NCBI GenBank assembly: GCA_026393985.1
Contig: JAPKZB010000042.1
Span: 1 to 39,646, forward strand
Direction: 5' to 3'
From: Acidobacteriota bacterium
GTDB lineage: Bacteria > Acidobacteriota > Terriglobia > Bryobacterales > Bryobacteraceae
Length of the DNA stretch: 39,646 nucleotides
Part shown: one piece after another, positions 1 to 7,146 of the stretch
Layout of the letters: each line of letters starts with the position of its first letter
Numbering within the stretch: position 1 is the stretch's first letter
Notes under the pieces: generated by a model
Database searches by the model: none
What the model saw: the letters and a program-made list of their open reading frames with translations, nothing else
What the model was told of the DNA's origin: nothing
Program-made: the position numbers and the translations under genes

Positions 1-1342
1 GAGTTCGCCGAAGCTGCCTGCAAGCAGTTCTACGCCAAAAAAATGGGCCGGCCCAGCCTCACCCCGGGCATCTACTTCCGCGCCCTCCTCGTCGGCTATT
101 TCGAGGGCATCGATTCTGAACGCGGTATCGCCTAGCGGTCCTCCGATTCGCTCGGCATCCGCCACTTTCTGGGAATCGGACTCGACGAGCGCAGCCCCGA
201 TCATTCGACCCTTTCGCGCACCCGCCGGCTGATTGCTGTCGAAACGCATGAGCAGGTCTTCGGCTTCGTGCTGCGCGTCATTGCGGCCCGGGGACTGCTG
301 AAGGGCAAGACCATCGGCGTGGACGCCACCACCCTCGAAGCCAACGCGGCGATGCGGAGCATTGTTCGCCGGGACACCGGCGACAACTACCAGGAGTTCC
401 TGACCGAATTGGCCAAGGAGTCAGGCATCGAAACGCCGACGCGCGAGCAGCTATCCCAGTTGGACCGGAAGCGGCAGAAGCGCACGTCGAATGAGGATTG
501 GGAGCACCCGCACGACCCGGATGCGCGGATTGCCAAGAGGAAGGACGGCTCCACGCACATGGCGCACCAAGCCGAGCACGCCGTGGATTTGGAGACGGGC
601 GCGATTGTAGCGGTGACGCTGCAGGGGGCCGACCAGGGCGACACGACAACCATGATGGAGACGGTGGCCGAGGCAGGCGACTGGATTGCCGAGACGGCGG
701 CGACCGTCAACAACGAAGCGGATGGCGAGCGGGTGAGCGCGGAGGGTCCGCAAGAGGTGGTGGCGGACAAGGGGTATCACAGCAATGCGGTGCTGCGGAA
801 GCTGAGCGAGAATGGTGTGCGCAGTTACATTCCGGAGCCGGAGCGGGGACGGCGGAACTGGCAGGGGAAGGCGGCGGGGAAGGCGGCGGGGAAGGCGGCG
901 GAGAAGAAGGCGGTTTATGGGAACCGGCGTCGGGTGCGGGGCGCGCACGGCAAGCGGCTGATGCGGAGGCGGGGGGAGTACATTGAGCGATCGTTTGCGG
1001 ACCTGTATGAGACGGGAGCGATGCGGCGGACGCACCTCCGAGGGCGGGATAACATCCGGAAGCGGATTCTGATTCACGCCAGTGCGTTCAATCTGAGTCT
1101 GGTATTGCGGGGCCTGTTTGAGGTGGGCACGCCCAGGGGGTTCCAGGGGCGGAAGAGCCTTGTTATCAGCGTTTTCTGCGGGTGGATCGACGCTTTGATG
1201 GCATGTTTTACACAGAGATGGCCTGACTTTGGCCTGCGGGAGCTACTTGGTGCGGAAAAGCACTTTGCGAAGCATCGGTCACTGCTGCTGGCAGCTTGGG
1301 GTGGGATTCCAGAAAATGGGCACTTTTGCCACGGGCTGTTAA
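1..1342 (+). pseudogene. IS1182-type transposase, 5'-truncated by window edge, nonsense codon and C-terminal frameshift
   Basis: Frame 1 is open from the window edge and reads like an IS1182-family DDE transposase: MGRPSLTPGIYFRALLVGYF, then SPDHSTLSRTRR, GVDATTLEANAAMRSIVRRD, DARIAKRKDGSTHMAHQAEH, EVVADKGYHSN and RRRGEYIERSFADLYETG. The gene is broken. A TAG at 133-135 stands where the family usually has Trp (ERGIA-stop-RSSDS). The expected C-terminal end TFATGC-stop lies in another frame (1322-1342), so an indel is present after about 1150. The longest piece downstream of the TAG starts at ATG 268 and runs out of frame to 1575. A 12-bp unit repeated three times near 868-903 encodes GKAAGKAAGKAAEK. 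The left end of the element is outside the window. Whether either product is made is unknown; I read this as a dead copy. Confidence 0.85.
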
Positions 1343-1507
1343 CGCCGGCGCGTTTGCGTAGGTTCGTCCATGCGGTTTTCAAGGTGGTGACCGGGCGCTA
1401 CCTCTCCCGATGGGCAACCTCAAATTCAAAACGCGGAAATCAACACCGCAAGTCCCTTGCTTTCAATTCAACCCCAACCGGTTTCCAGCTAATTTGGACA
1501 CCAGTGG

Positions 1508-1756
1508 CATCGCACCCAACTTCCACGGCTTGCCACCCCGTACTGCCTCTCGTTCCCCACCACCAACTCATCTAAACTCCGTACCGACGCCGCATCGTCC
1601 TCCACGCGCCACCACAACTTACATCAACTCTCCCCCAACCGGCCGCTTCACCAGCGTCGGCACATTCGTCACCCAGGCCCGCTCCACGGGCCGGTCCCGC
1701 ACGTACAAACTCTCCCATGCCGCCTCAGCCCCTGCGGCCAACCCCAGCGAACCGGG
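1508..1756 (-). pseudogene. Decayed PaiB-like FMN-binding protein gene (relative of 7147-7854)
   Basis: Minus-strand translation gives three short blocks in shifted frames that match the intact protein at 7147-7854 in order. At 1619-1756: SLGLAAGAEAAWESLYVRD and VTNVPTLVKRPVGGE, against SLATEAATDSLYIPD and VTNVPTLFERPAGGE. Near 1535-1605: VEDDAASVRSLDELVVGN, against VDDDAAFARSLDLLVARN. At 1508-1534: GKPWKLGAM, against GKPWELGSM. About 20 residues are missing between the RDRPVER block and VTNVP, and the whole HGPHAYVSPSWY core is gone. No intact reading frame remains. It lies just downstream of the broken transposase, so insertion followed by deletion is a reasonable but unproven history. Found by eye; an alignment would fix the breakpoints. 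Confidence 0.7.
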
Positions 1757-1804
1757 AACCAAATGCCATGCCTAGCCGCAACAGCCCCATCACCAGACCG
1801 TGGA

Positions 1805-1834
1805 TTGACAATCCTCCGGGAATCGGCAAACACT
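1805..1834 (+). promoter_or_regulatory. Possible promoter of the TetR gene
   Basis: A perfect -35 TTGACA (1805-1810) is followed after 18 bp by AACACT (1829-1834), which matches the -10 consensus poorly. The start codon at 1844 follows a G-rich SD-like run (1835-1841). The -10 makes this tentative. Confidence 0.3.
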
Positions 1835-1843
1835 TGGGGGGTA

Positions 1844-2472
1844 ATGGGAACCTCTGAACGCCGCGCCCGCGAAAAAGACGCCCTCCGTCAAAAAATTTTG
1901 CAGGTAGCCACCGAACTCTTCCTCCAAGACGGCTTCGACAGCGTCACCATGCGCGCCATCGCCGACCGCATCGAATACGCCCCCTCCACCATCTACCTCT
2001 ACTTCAAGAACAAAATCGAAATCGTCGATGCCATCTGCGGCGAAACCTTTGAAGTCCTTATCGATCGCCTCCGCCAGATCGAACAACAAGCCCCCCCCCC
2101 CTCGAATCCCTTGCCGCCGGCATCCGCTGCTACATCGAGTTCGGCATCGAGCACCCCCACCAGTACCGCCTCGTCTTCGGCAATGTCCCCTTCGATTCCT
2201 TCACCGAATCCGCAGAATCCAACCTCCTCGGCCGCCAGGCCCTCGAACACCTCGTCCGCATCATCGCCGTCGGCCAGCAGGCCGGACACTTCCCCGCCAC
2301 CACCGACCCCACCGCCGATGCCCTCATCGTCTGGTCCCACATGCATGGCATTACCTCCATCCTCATCAACGACCATGGAAGATACAACTTCCCCTGGCCC
2401 TCCAAAGAATCCATGATCCAACGCAGTATTGATCTCATCACCAAGGCTCTGCAGTCCCCCGCCACCGCCTGA
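1844..2472 (+). CDS. TetR/AcrR-family repressor, frame broken within a C11 tract
   Basis: The ATG at 1844 is preceded by a G-rich stretch that can serve as ribosome-binding site. The N-terminal 80 or so residues are a TetR HTH domain (ILQVATELFLQDGFDSVTMR, IADRIEYAPSTIYLYFKNK). After QQAPP the original frame turns into Pro/Ser-rich nonsense ending at 2416. The +1 frame instead continues a normal TetR ligand-binding domain (CYIEFGIEHPHQYRLVFGN, FDSFTESAESNLLGRQALE, SHMHGITSILIN) to TGA 2470-2472. The switch is exactly at eleven C's (2091-2101); nine or twelve C's would restore about 209 residues, a normal TetR length. It lies directly upstream of the efflux operon and of two TetR-type palindromes, so it is very likely that operon's repressor. 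The frame break may be real, phase-variable, or a sequencing error. Confidence 0.85.
2091..2101 (+). repeat. C11 homopolymer inside the TetR gene
   Basis: Eleven consecutive C's separate the HTH-coding part from the ligand-domain part of the TetR gene. The two halves are in different frames. Gain of one C or loss of two joins them. Confidence 0.95.
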
Positions 2473-2502
2473 TCCCCCTCCCCTCAGTCCCATCCATAAG
2501 AC

Positions 2503-2527
2503 TTTTTCTGAACATCGTTCAGAAAAA
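2503..2527 (+). promoter_or_regulatory. TetR-type operator O1 (palindrome upstream of -35)
   Basis: A perfect inverted repeat with 11-bp arms (TTTTTCTGAAC / GTTCAGAAAAA) and the 3-bp centre ATC. The core CTGAACATCGTTCAG is typical of operators bound by TetR/AcrR dimers. It ends 2 bp before the -35 box of the efflux promoter. The T-rich right flank could also make it a weak terminator for the TetR gene on either strand. Confidence 0.75.
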
Positions 2528-2529
2528 AC

Positions 2530-2558
2530 TTGACACCGCCAAGCCACGGCCCAATAAT
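2530..2558 (+). promoter_or_regulatory. Near-consensus sigma-70 promoter of the efflux operon
   Basis: TTGACA (2530-2535) and AATAAT (2553-2558) are separated by exactly 17 bp, with one mismatch to consensus in total. Transcription would start near 2565, giving a leader of about 30 nt to the permease start at 2596. Operator-like palindromes lie on both sides. Confidence 0.75.
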
Positions 2559-2577
2559 GGACATTGTTCAGTGATTA
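2555..2577 (+). promoter_or_regulatory. TetR-type operator O2 (at transcription start)
   Basis: The core GGACATTGTTCAG (2559-2571) differs from the O1 core GAACATCGTTCAG at two positions and is flanked by TAAT and ATTA. It covers the predicted transcription start, where a bound repressor would block initiation. Confidence 0.6.
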
Positions 2578-2595
2578 TTATCTGGTCAACAAGTG

Positions 2596-3720
2596 ATGAG
2601 TATTCTAGCCTGGAAAAACCTCCTCCACGATCGCGTCCGCCTCATCGTCACCCTCACCGGTATCGTCTTCGCCCTCGTCCTCATCACCATCCAATTCGGC
2701 ATGTTCCTCGGCTTCCTCGAAACCGCCGCGAACATCGTCGATAACAACTCCGCTGACCTTTGGATCTCCGCCCCCGGCATCCCCCATGTCAACGGCGGCT
2801 CCCCCATCCAGGAATCGAAACGCTGGAAGGCCCTCCAAGTCCCCGGCGTCACCCGCACCGCCAACTTCGCCATTTTCTTCGTCAACTGGAAACTCCCCAA
2901 CGGCGCCTTTGAAACCTGCCAAATCGCCGGCTTCGACCTCGACTCCGGCATGGGCGGCCCCTGGAACCTCGTCGCCGGCCGCGTCGAAGACCTCCGCGGC
3001 GAAGACACCGTCATCATCGACGACCTGTACAAAACGAAACTCGGCGTCCACAACATCGGGGAAACCCTGGAAATCAATGGCAAACGCGCCCGCATCGTCG
3101 GCTTCACGCACGGCATCCGCTCCTTCACCACCGCCCCCTACGTCTTCACCAGCTTCAAAAACGCCCAAAACTACATCCCCATGCGGGAGCACGAAACCAT
3201 CTTCATCCTCCTCCGCACCGCCCCCGGCGCCAACCTGCCCGCCATCAAAACCCGTCTCCTCGCCACTATCCCGGGCATCGAAATCTTCACCCACGACGAA
3301 ATCCTCCTCCGCACCCGCAACTACTGGGTCTTCGGCACCGGTGCCGGCACCACCACCCTCATGGGAGCCATCCTCGGTCTCCTCGTCGGCATCGTCGTCG
3401 TCGCCCAAACCATCTACGCCGCCACCATCGACCACCTCAAAGAGTTCGGCACCCTCAAAGCCATGGGCGCCACCAACGGACAGATCTATCAGGTCATCAT
3501 TCTCCAGTCCGCCCTCGCCGCCGTGATGGGATATGTCCTCGGCATCTCCGTCGCCCTCGCCATCGTCCGCTCCACCGCCGACACCGACCTGCTCATCAAA
3601 CTCCCCTGGCCCATCGCCCTCGGCATCTTCGGCCTCACCCTCTTCATGTGTATGAGCGCCAGCCTCCTCTCCATCCGCAAAGCCACCACCATCGACCCCG
3701 CCATGGTCTTCCGCGGCTAG
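2596..3720 (+). CDS. ABC exporter permease, DevC/FtsX type
   Basis: This 374-residue inner-membrane permease has the MacB/FtsX-like layout. There is one N-terminal membrane segment (about 15-40, LIVTLTGIVFALVLITIQFG), a large periplasmic domain (about 45-250), then three membrane segments (LMGAILGLLVGIVVVAQ, IILQSALAAVMGYVLGIS, IALGIFGLTLFMCMSASLL). It ends with the family-typical basic tail (RKATTIDPAMVFRG). The segment TIDHLKEFGTLKAMGATN before the third membrane helix is characteristic of DevC-like permeases. GTG 2593 is an alternative start; no strong Shine-Dalgarno precedes either. Together with the following ATPase, HlyD-type adaptor and TolC-like protein it forms a complete trans-envelope exporter. 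The substrate is unknown. DevBCA exports heterocyst glycolipid in cyanobacteria, but TetR control suggests a toxic small molecule or lipid here. Confidence 0.9.
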   Translation: MSILAWKNLLHDRVRLIVTLTGIVFALVLITIQFGMFLGFLETAANIVDNNSADLWISAPGIPHVNGGSPIQESKRWKALQVPGVTRTANFAIFFVNWKLPNGAFETCQIAGFDLDSGMGGPWNLVAGRVEDLRGEDTVIIDDLYKTKLGVHNIGETLEINGKRARIVGFTHGIRSFTTAPYVFTSFKNAQNYIPMREHETIFILLRTAPGANLPAIKTRLLATIPGIEIFTHDEILLRTRNYWVFGTGAGTTTLMGAILGLLVGIVVVAQTIYAATIDHLKEFGTLKAMGATNGQIYQVIILQSALAAVMGYVLGISVALAIVRSTADTDLLIKLPWPIALGIFGLTLFMCMSASLLSIRKATTIDPAMVFRG

Positions 3721-3729
3721 GACACTCCC

Positions 3730-4443
3730 ATGCAGCCACTCGTCTCCGTTTCCCACCTCGTCAAAGAATACGGCTCCGGCGCCAATCGCTTCCGCGCCCT
3801 CAACGACGTCTCCCTGGACATCCACGCCGGTCAGATCCTCGTCCTTATGGGACCCTCCGGCTCCGGCAAAACCACCCTCATCTCCGTCCTTGGCGGCATC
3901 CTCAGCGCCACCTCCGGCAGCGTCCGCGTCGACGGCCGCGAAATCGTCGGCATGCCCGAAAGCCAGCGGCCCGCCCTCCGCCGCGATCTATTCGGCTTCA
4001 TCTTCCAGGGCTTCAACCTCTTCCCAGCTCTCACCGCCGAAGAAAACGTTGCCATCATGTGCAAACTCAAGCACGTGCCCCAACCCGACCGCGCCGCCGC
4101 CAACCTGCTCGAATCGGTCGGCCTCGCCGACAAGCGCAACGCCTACCCCGCCGACCTCTCCGGCGGCCAAAAACAGCGCGTCGCCATCGCCCGCGCCCTT
4201 GCCGGCCAGCCCCGCATCCTCCTCGCCGACGAACCCACCGCCGCCCTCGATTCCGTCAGCGGGCGCAAGGTCCTCGAAATCCTCAGCGGACTCGCCCGCC
4301 AAGACAACCGCGCCGTTATCATCGTCACCCATGACCCCCGCGTCCTCGAATACTGCGACCGCATCGTCGAAATCGAAGACGGCCGCATCAGCTCCGACGA
4401 GTTGCGTCGTCCCATACCACCCTCCCCAGGAGATATCGCATGA
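3730..4443 (+). CDS. ABC exporter ATP-binding subunit, DevA/LolD/MacB type
   Basis: A 237-residue ATPase with all nucleotide-binding motifs: Walker A GPSGSGKTT (about 40-48), Q-loop FQGFNLFPALTAEENV, signature LSGGQKQRVAIARAL, Walker B ILLADEPTAALD and switch His IIVTHDPR. Length and motif order match the LolD/MacB/DevA group that powers FtsX-fold permeases. It begins 9 bp after the permease stop and overlaps the adaptor gene by four bases (ATGA), so it is translated as part of the same operon. Confidence 0.95.
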   Translation: MQPLVSVSHLVKEYGSGANRFRALNDVSLDIHAGQILVLMGPSGSGKTTLISVLGGILSATSGSVRVDGREIVGMPESQRPALRRDLFGFIFQGFNLFPALTAEENVAIMCKLKHVPQPDRAAANLLESVGLADKRNAYPADLSGGQKQRVAIARALAGQPRILLADEPTAALDSVSGRKVLEILSGLARQDNRAVIIVTHDPRVLEYCDRIVEIEDGRISSDELRRPIPPSPGDIA

Positions 4444-5465
4444 AAAGGTACATCGGGCTCTTTAGCCTCCTCTTACTCGCCGCCCTCGGCTTCTTCCTCT
4501 TCCGCCGCACCGCCGGGCCCACTCAACCAGCCCCGGCCACACCCCCTCCCTCAACCGCCCGCTTCGCCATCGTCGCCCCCGGACGCGTCGAACCCGTCTC
4601 CGAAGAAGTAGCCATCGGCACCGAACTCGACGGCCGCCTCTCCGCCGTCCTCGTCGAAGAAGGCCAACCCGTCCGGCGCGGCCAAGTCCTCGCCACCCTC
4701 GTCAATGCCGACTTCTCCGCCCGCGTCCAACTCGCCGCCGCCGCCCTCGCCGAACGCCGCGCCGAACTCGACCGCCTCCGCAACGGCGCCCGCCCCCAGG
4801 AACGACAGGAATCCGCCGCCTTCGCCGGCGAAGCCCGCGCCGTTCTCGAACAAACCCGCGCCGAACGCGATCGCCGCCGCTTCCTCCTCGACCGCGGCGC
4901 CATCTCCCGCAGCGAATTCGAAGTCGCCGAACGCGACTTCGCCGTCGCCCAGGCCCGCCTCGAAGCCACCACCCAGCGCGCCAACCTCATCAGCGCCCCC
5001 ACCCGCGAAGAAGAAATCCGCCGCGCCGAAGCCGAACTCGCCGCCGCCGAAGCACGACTCGCCGAAGCCCGCGCCCAACTCGCCCGCACCGTCATCCTCT
5101 CGCCCCTCAACGGCTTCGTCCTTCGCAAACGCAAACGCACCGGCGAAAGCGTCTCCACCCAAATGGCCTCTCCCATCCTCGTCCTCGGCGATACCTCCCA
5201 GCTCCGCGTCCGCGCCGACGTCGACGAAACCGACGTCGCCCGCATCGCCATCGGCCAAAAGGTCACACTCCGCGCCACCGCCTATGGCGACAAAGCCTTC
5301 ACCGGCGTCGTCAGCAGCATCGGAAGCATCCTCGGCCGTAAAAACATCCGCTCCGACGAACCCTCGGAGCGCGTCGACACCAAAATCCTCGAAACCCTCA
5401 TCGACCTCGCACCAGGCACCAAACTCCCCATCGGCCTCCGCGTCGACGCCACCATCGGAGGCTAA
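4440..5465 (+). CDS. HlyD/DevB-type periplasmic adaptor (membrane fusion protein)
   Basis: A 341-residue adaptor linking the inner-membrane ABC pump to the TolC-like channel. The N-terminus is a membrane anchor (IGLFSLLLLAALGFFLFRR). A first lipoyl half-motif follows (APGRVEPVSEEVAIGTELDG to QPVRRGQVLATL). A long Ala/Glu/Arg-rich coiled-coil hairpin spans about 85-215 and gives the name region AAALAERRAELDRLR. The second lipoyl half (ILSPLNGFVLRKRKRTGESV) and a beta-barrel (LRVRADVDETDVARIAIGQ) come next. It starts within the ATPase stop codon region (ATGA overlap). The region near 4740-5090 is unusually rich in Ala/Arg/Glu codons ending in C. Confidence 0.92.
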   Translation: MKRYIGLFSLLLLAALGFFLFRRTAGPTQPAPATPPPSTARFAIVAPGRVEPVSEEVAIGTELDGRLSAVLVEEGQPVRRGQVLATLVNADFSARVQLAAAALAERRAELDRLRNGARPQERQESAAFAGEARAVLEQTRAERDRRRFLLDRGAISRSEFEVAERDFAVAQARLEATTQRANLISAPTREEEIRRAEAELAAAEARLAEARAQLARTVILSPLNGFVLRKRKRTGESVSTQMASPILVLGDTSQLRVRADVDETDVARIAIGQKVTLRATAYGDKAFTGVVSSIGSILGRKNIRSDEPSERVDTKILETLIDLAPGTKLPIGLRVDATIGG

Positions 5466-5466
5466 T

Positions 5467-6717
5467 ATGCGCTCACTCTCTCTCTTGATCCTCACCGCCG
5501 TCGGCCTCGCCGCCCAAACCCTCTCCCTCGAGTCCGCCCTCGAACTCGCCGCCAAACAAAACCCCGGCGTCCAACTCTCCCGCCTCCGCCTCCTCGAGCG
5601 CCGCGCCCAAACCGACGCCCTCCGCGCCGGATACCTCCCTCAAGCCGACCTCCTCGTCTCCGCCACCCGACAGACCAGCAACCTGCAGGGCATCGGCCTC
5701 GTCTTCCCCGGCTTTCCCTCCCGCATCGGCCCCTTCCGCACCTTCAACGCTCGCCCCGTCCTCTCACAAAAGGTGGTCGACCTCTCCCTGCTCGCCTCCG
5801 TCCGCGCCTCCCGCCACTCCGAATCGGCCGCCGCCCGCGACGTCGAAGCCGTCCGCGAACAGACCCAGGCCGCCGTCATCTCCCTCTTCCTCGAAACCTT
5901 CCAGGCCCAAAGCCGCCTCCGCGCCGCCCGCGCCCGCCTCCAAACCGCCGAATCCCTCCTCGCCCAAACCACCGATCGCGAAAAAGCCGGCGCCGCCTCC
6001 CAGCTCGACCTCGCCCGCCATCGCCAGCGGCGCGAAATCGAACAAACCGAACAGATCGCCGCCGAACAGGACCTCGCCCTCCTCCGTCCCGCTCTCGAAG
6101 AACTCCTCGCCACCCCCCTGCCCGGCGACCTCGCCGAACCCAAACTCCGCCTCACCTCGCTCGACTCCCCCGCCCAACGCCCCGATCTCCAAGCCGCCCG
6201 CGACCGGGTAAAAGCCGCCGAACACGACCTCCTCCGCGCCCGCCGCGCCCGCTGGCCCCAACTCACCGCCCTCGCCGACTACGGACTCCTCGGGGCCGGA
6301 CCCGACTCGGCCATCGCCACCTACAACCTCGGTGCCACCCTCCAAATCCCCCTCTGGACCAGCGGCCGCCTCGACGCCGAAATCCGCGCCGCCTCTCTCC
6401 GACTCGAACAGGCCAAACAGGAGGTGCAGCGTCTCCAACTCGCCGCCTCCCGCCAAGCCGCCCAAGCCCAGACCTCCTTCGCTGCCCAAACCCGCGCCGA
6501 AGCCGCCGCCGCAGCCGCCGCCCGCTCCGCCCGCCAGGTCCTCGAACTCACCACCCTGCGCTACCAGTCCGGCCTCGCCACGACGCTCGACACCGTCACC
6601 GCCCAGGAAGCCCTCGCCACCGCCGAAGACCTCGAAATCCGCAGCCGCTACCAGGCCCAACTCGCCCTCGCCCAGCTCGCCTTCGCCTACGGCGACGTCC
6701 GCACCGCCCTCCCCTAA
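5467..6717 (+). CDS. TolC-family outer-membrane efflux channel
   Basis: A 416-residue protein with a cleavable signal peptide (MRSLSLLILTAVGLAAQTLS) and two related halves, each beginning with an outer-membrane efflux repeat: LESALELAAKQNPGVQLSRL, then RPDLQAARDRVKAAEHDLLR. Long helical stretches alternate with predicted beta segments, as in TolC/OprM. ATG 5467 lies one base after the adaptor stop. As last gene of the operon it supplies the outer-membrane exit duct. A hairpin about 70 bp downstream may end the transcript. Confidence 0.92.
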   Translation: MRSLSLLILTAVGLAAQTLSLESALELAAKQNPGVQLSRLRLLERRAQTDALRAGYLPQADLLVSATRQTSNLQGIGLVFPGFPSRIGPFRTFNARPVLSQKVVDLSLLASVRASRHSESAAARDVEAVREQTQAAVISLFLETFQAQSRLRAARARLQTAESLLAQTTDREKAGAASQLDLARHRQRREIEQTEQIAAEQDLALLRPALEELLATPLPGDLAEPKLRLTSLDSPAQRPDLQAARDRVKAAEHDLLRARRARWPQLTALADYGLLGAGPDSAIATYNLGATLQIPLWTSGRLDAEIRAASLRLEQAKQEVQRLQLAASRQAAQAQTSFAAQTRAEAAAAAAARSARQVLELTTLRYQSGLATTLDTVTAQEALATAEDLEIRSRYQAQLALAQLAFAYGDVRTALP

Positions 6718-6787
6718 CCACGACGGATCCCTGCCCCCCCAGCGTCTCGGTCGGCGAAAGCAACGAGCTGCCTGCAACGCCCCCCAC

Positions 6788-6818
6788 CGAGTGTTCTCCC
6801 CAAAACGGAGAACACTCG
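6788..6818. terminator. Perfect 12-bp hairpin downstream of the efflux operon
   Basis: CGAGTGTTCTCC (6788-6799) pairs exactly with GGAGAACACTCG (6807-6818) around a 7-nt loop. There is no T tract after it, so it is an atypical intrinsic terminator, an RNA-stabilising hairpin, or an operator. The rest of 6718-6895 shows nothing recognisable. Confidence 0.5.
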
Positions 6819-6895
6819 TCTCCGAACTCCCCGGCCGGTATCGCCCAGTAACTCACAACCTCGGATCCCGCCCGGAAAAACTTCCGCGGTCATAC

Positions 6896-6924
6896 TGGAC
6901 TCTTTTGGTCCCCTATCCTATACT
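6896..6924 (+). promoter_or_regulatory. Promoter of the small Cys-rich gene
   Basis: TGGACT (6896-6901), a 17-bp spacer and TATACT (6919-6924). The predicted transcription start (about 6931-6934) coincides with the ATG at 6934, so the mRNA would be leaderless. No Shine-Dalgarno is present. Confidence 0.5.
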
Positions 6925-6933
6925 TGCAAATAA

Positions 6934-7143
6934 ATGGCAACTACGATTCAGGTCCGCAAGCACTGCTGCGAAACCTATCTCTCCCGCGGCACCCGCTGTT
7001 CCATCTGCCCCTGCCTGCCCCAAAACATGGCCGCCGCCGAAGCCTGCCGCCTCGAATGCGCCTCGACGCAGGGCTCCTGCGGCCGCCGTTTCACTCGCAA
7101 TATCCCCTCCCCCTTCGCCGTCCTGCAAGCCGCCGTCAAATAG
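6934..7143 (+). CDS. Cys-rich miniprotein with a FhuF-C-like 2Fe-2S motif
   Basis: A 69-residue protein with eight cysteines. Residues 8-25 (RKHCCETYLSRGTRCSIC) have the spacing C-C-x9-C-x2-C followed by Pro. This closely resembles the C-terminal 2Fe-2S motif of the ferric-siderophore reductase FhuF (C-C-x10-C-x2-C). Here it stands without the reductase domain and is followed by another Cys group (CRLECASTQGSC). Codon use (third position mostly C/G) fits its neighbours, which supports a real gene. It has no signal peptide and no Shine-Dalgarno; a promoter places the mRNA start at about the ATG. Suggested role: a small iron-sulfur or metal-binding protein. The 2Fe-2S assignment is inference from spacing only; zinc binding is the main alternative. 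It is convergent with the PaiB-like gene, 3 bp away. Confidence 0.65.
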   Translation: MATTIQVRKHCCETYLSRGTRCSICPCLPQNMAAAEACRLECASTQGSCGRRFTRNIPSPFAVLQAAVK

Positions 7144-7146
7144 AAA

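Noticed and set aside
133-135. Pyrrolysine or other recoding at the transposase TAG
   Set aside because: No recoding machinery or context is visible, the family has Trp here, and a second lesion exists downstream.
1410-1775. A 121-codon plus-strand frame between the transposase and the TetR gene
   Set aside because: It is Pro/Thr/Ser-rich without family features, and its complement carries the PaiB relic, which explains the open frame.
3648-4334. Arg/Pro-rich 228-codon frame inside the ABC ATPase gene
   Set aside because: Shadow of the real gene, which has all nucleotide-binding motifs in the adjacent frame.
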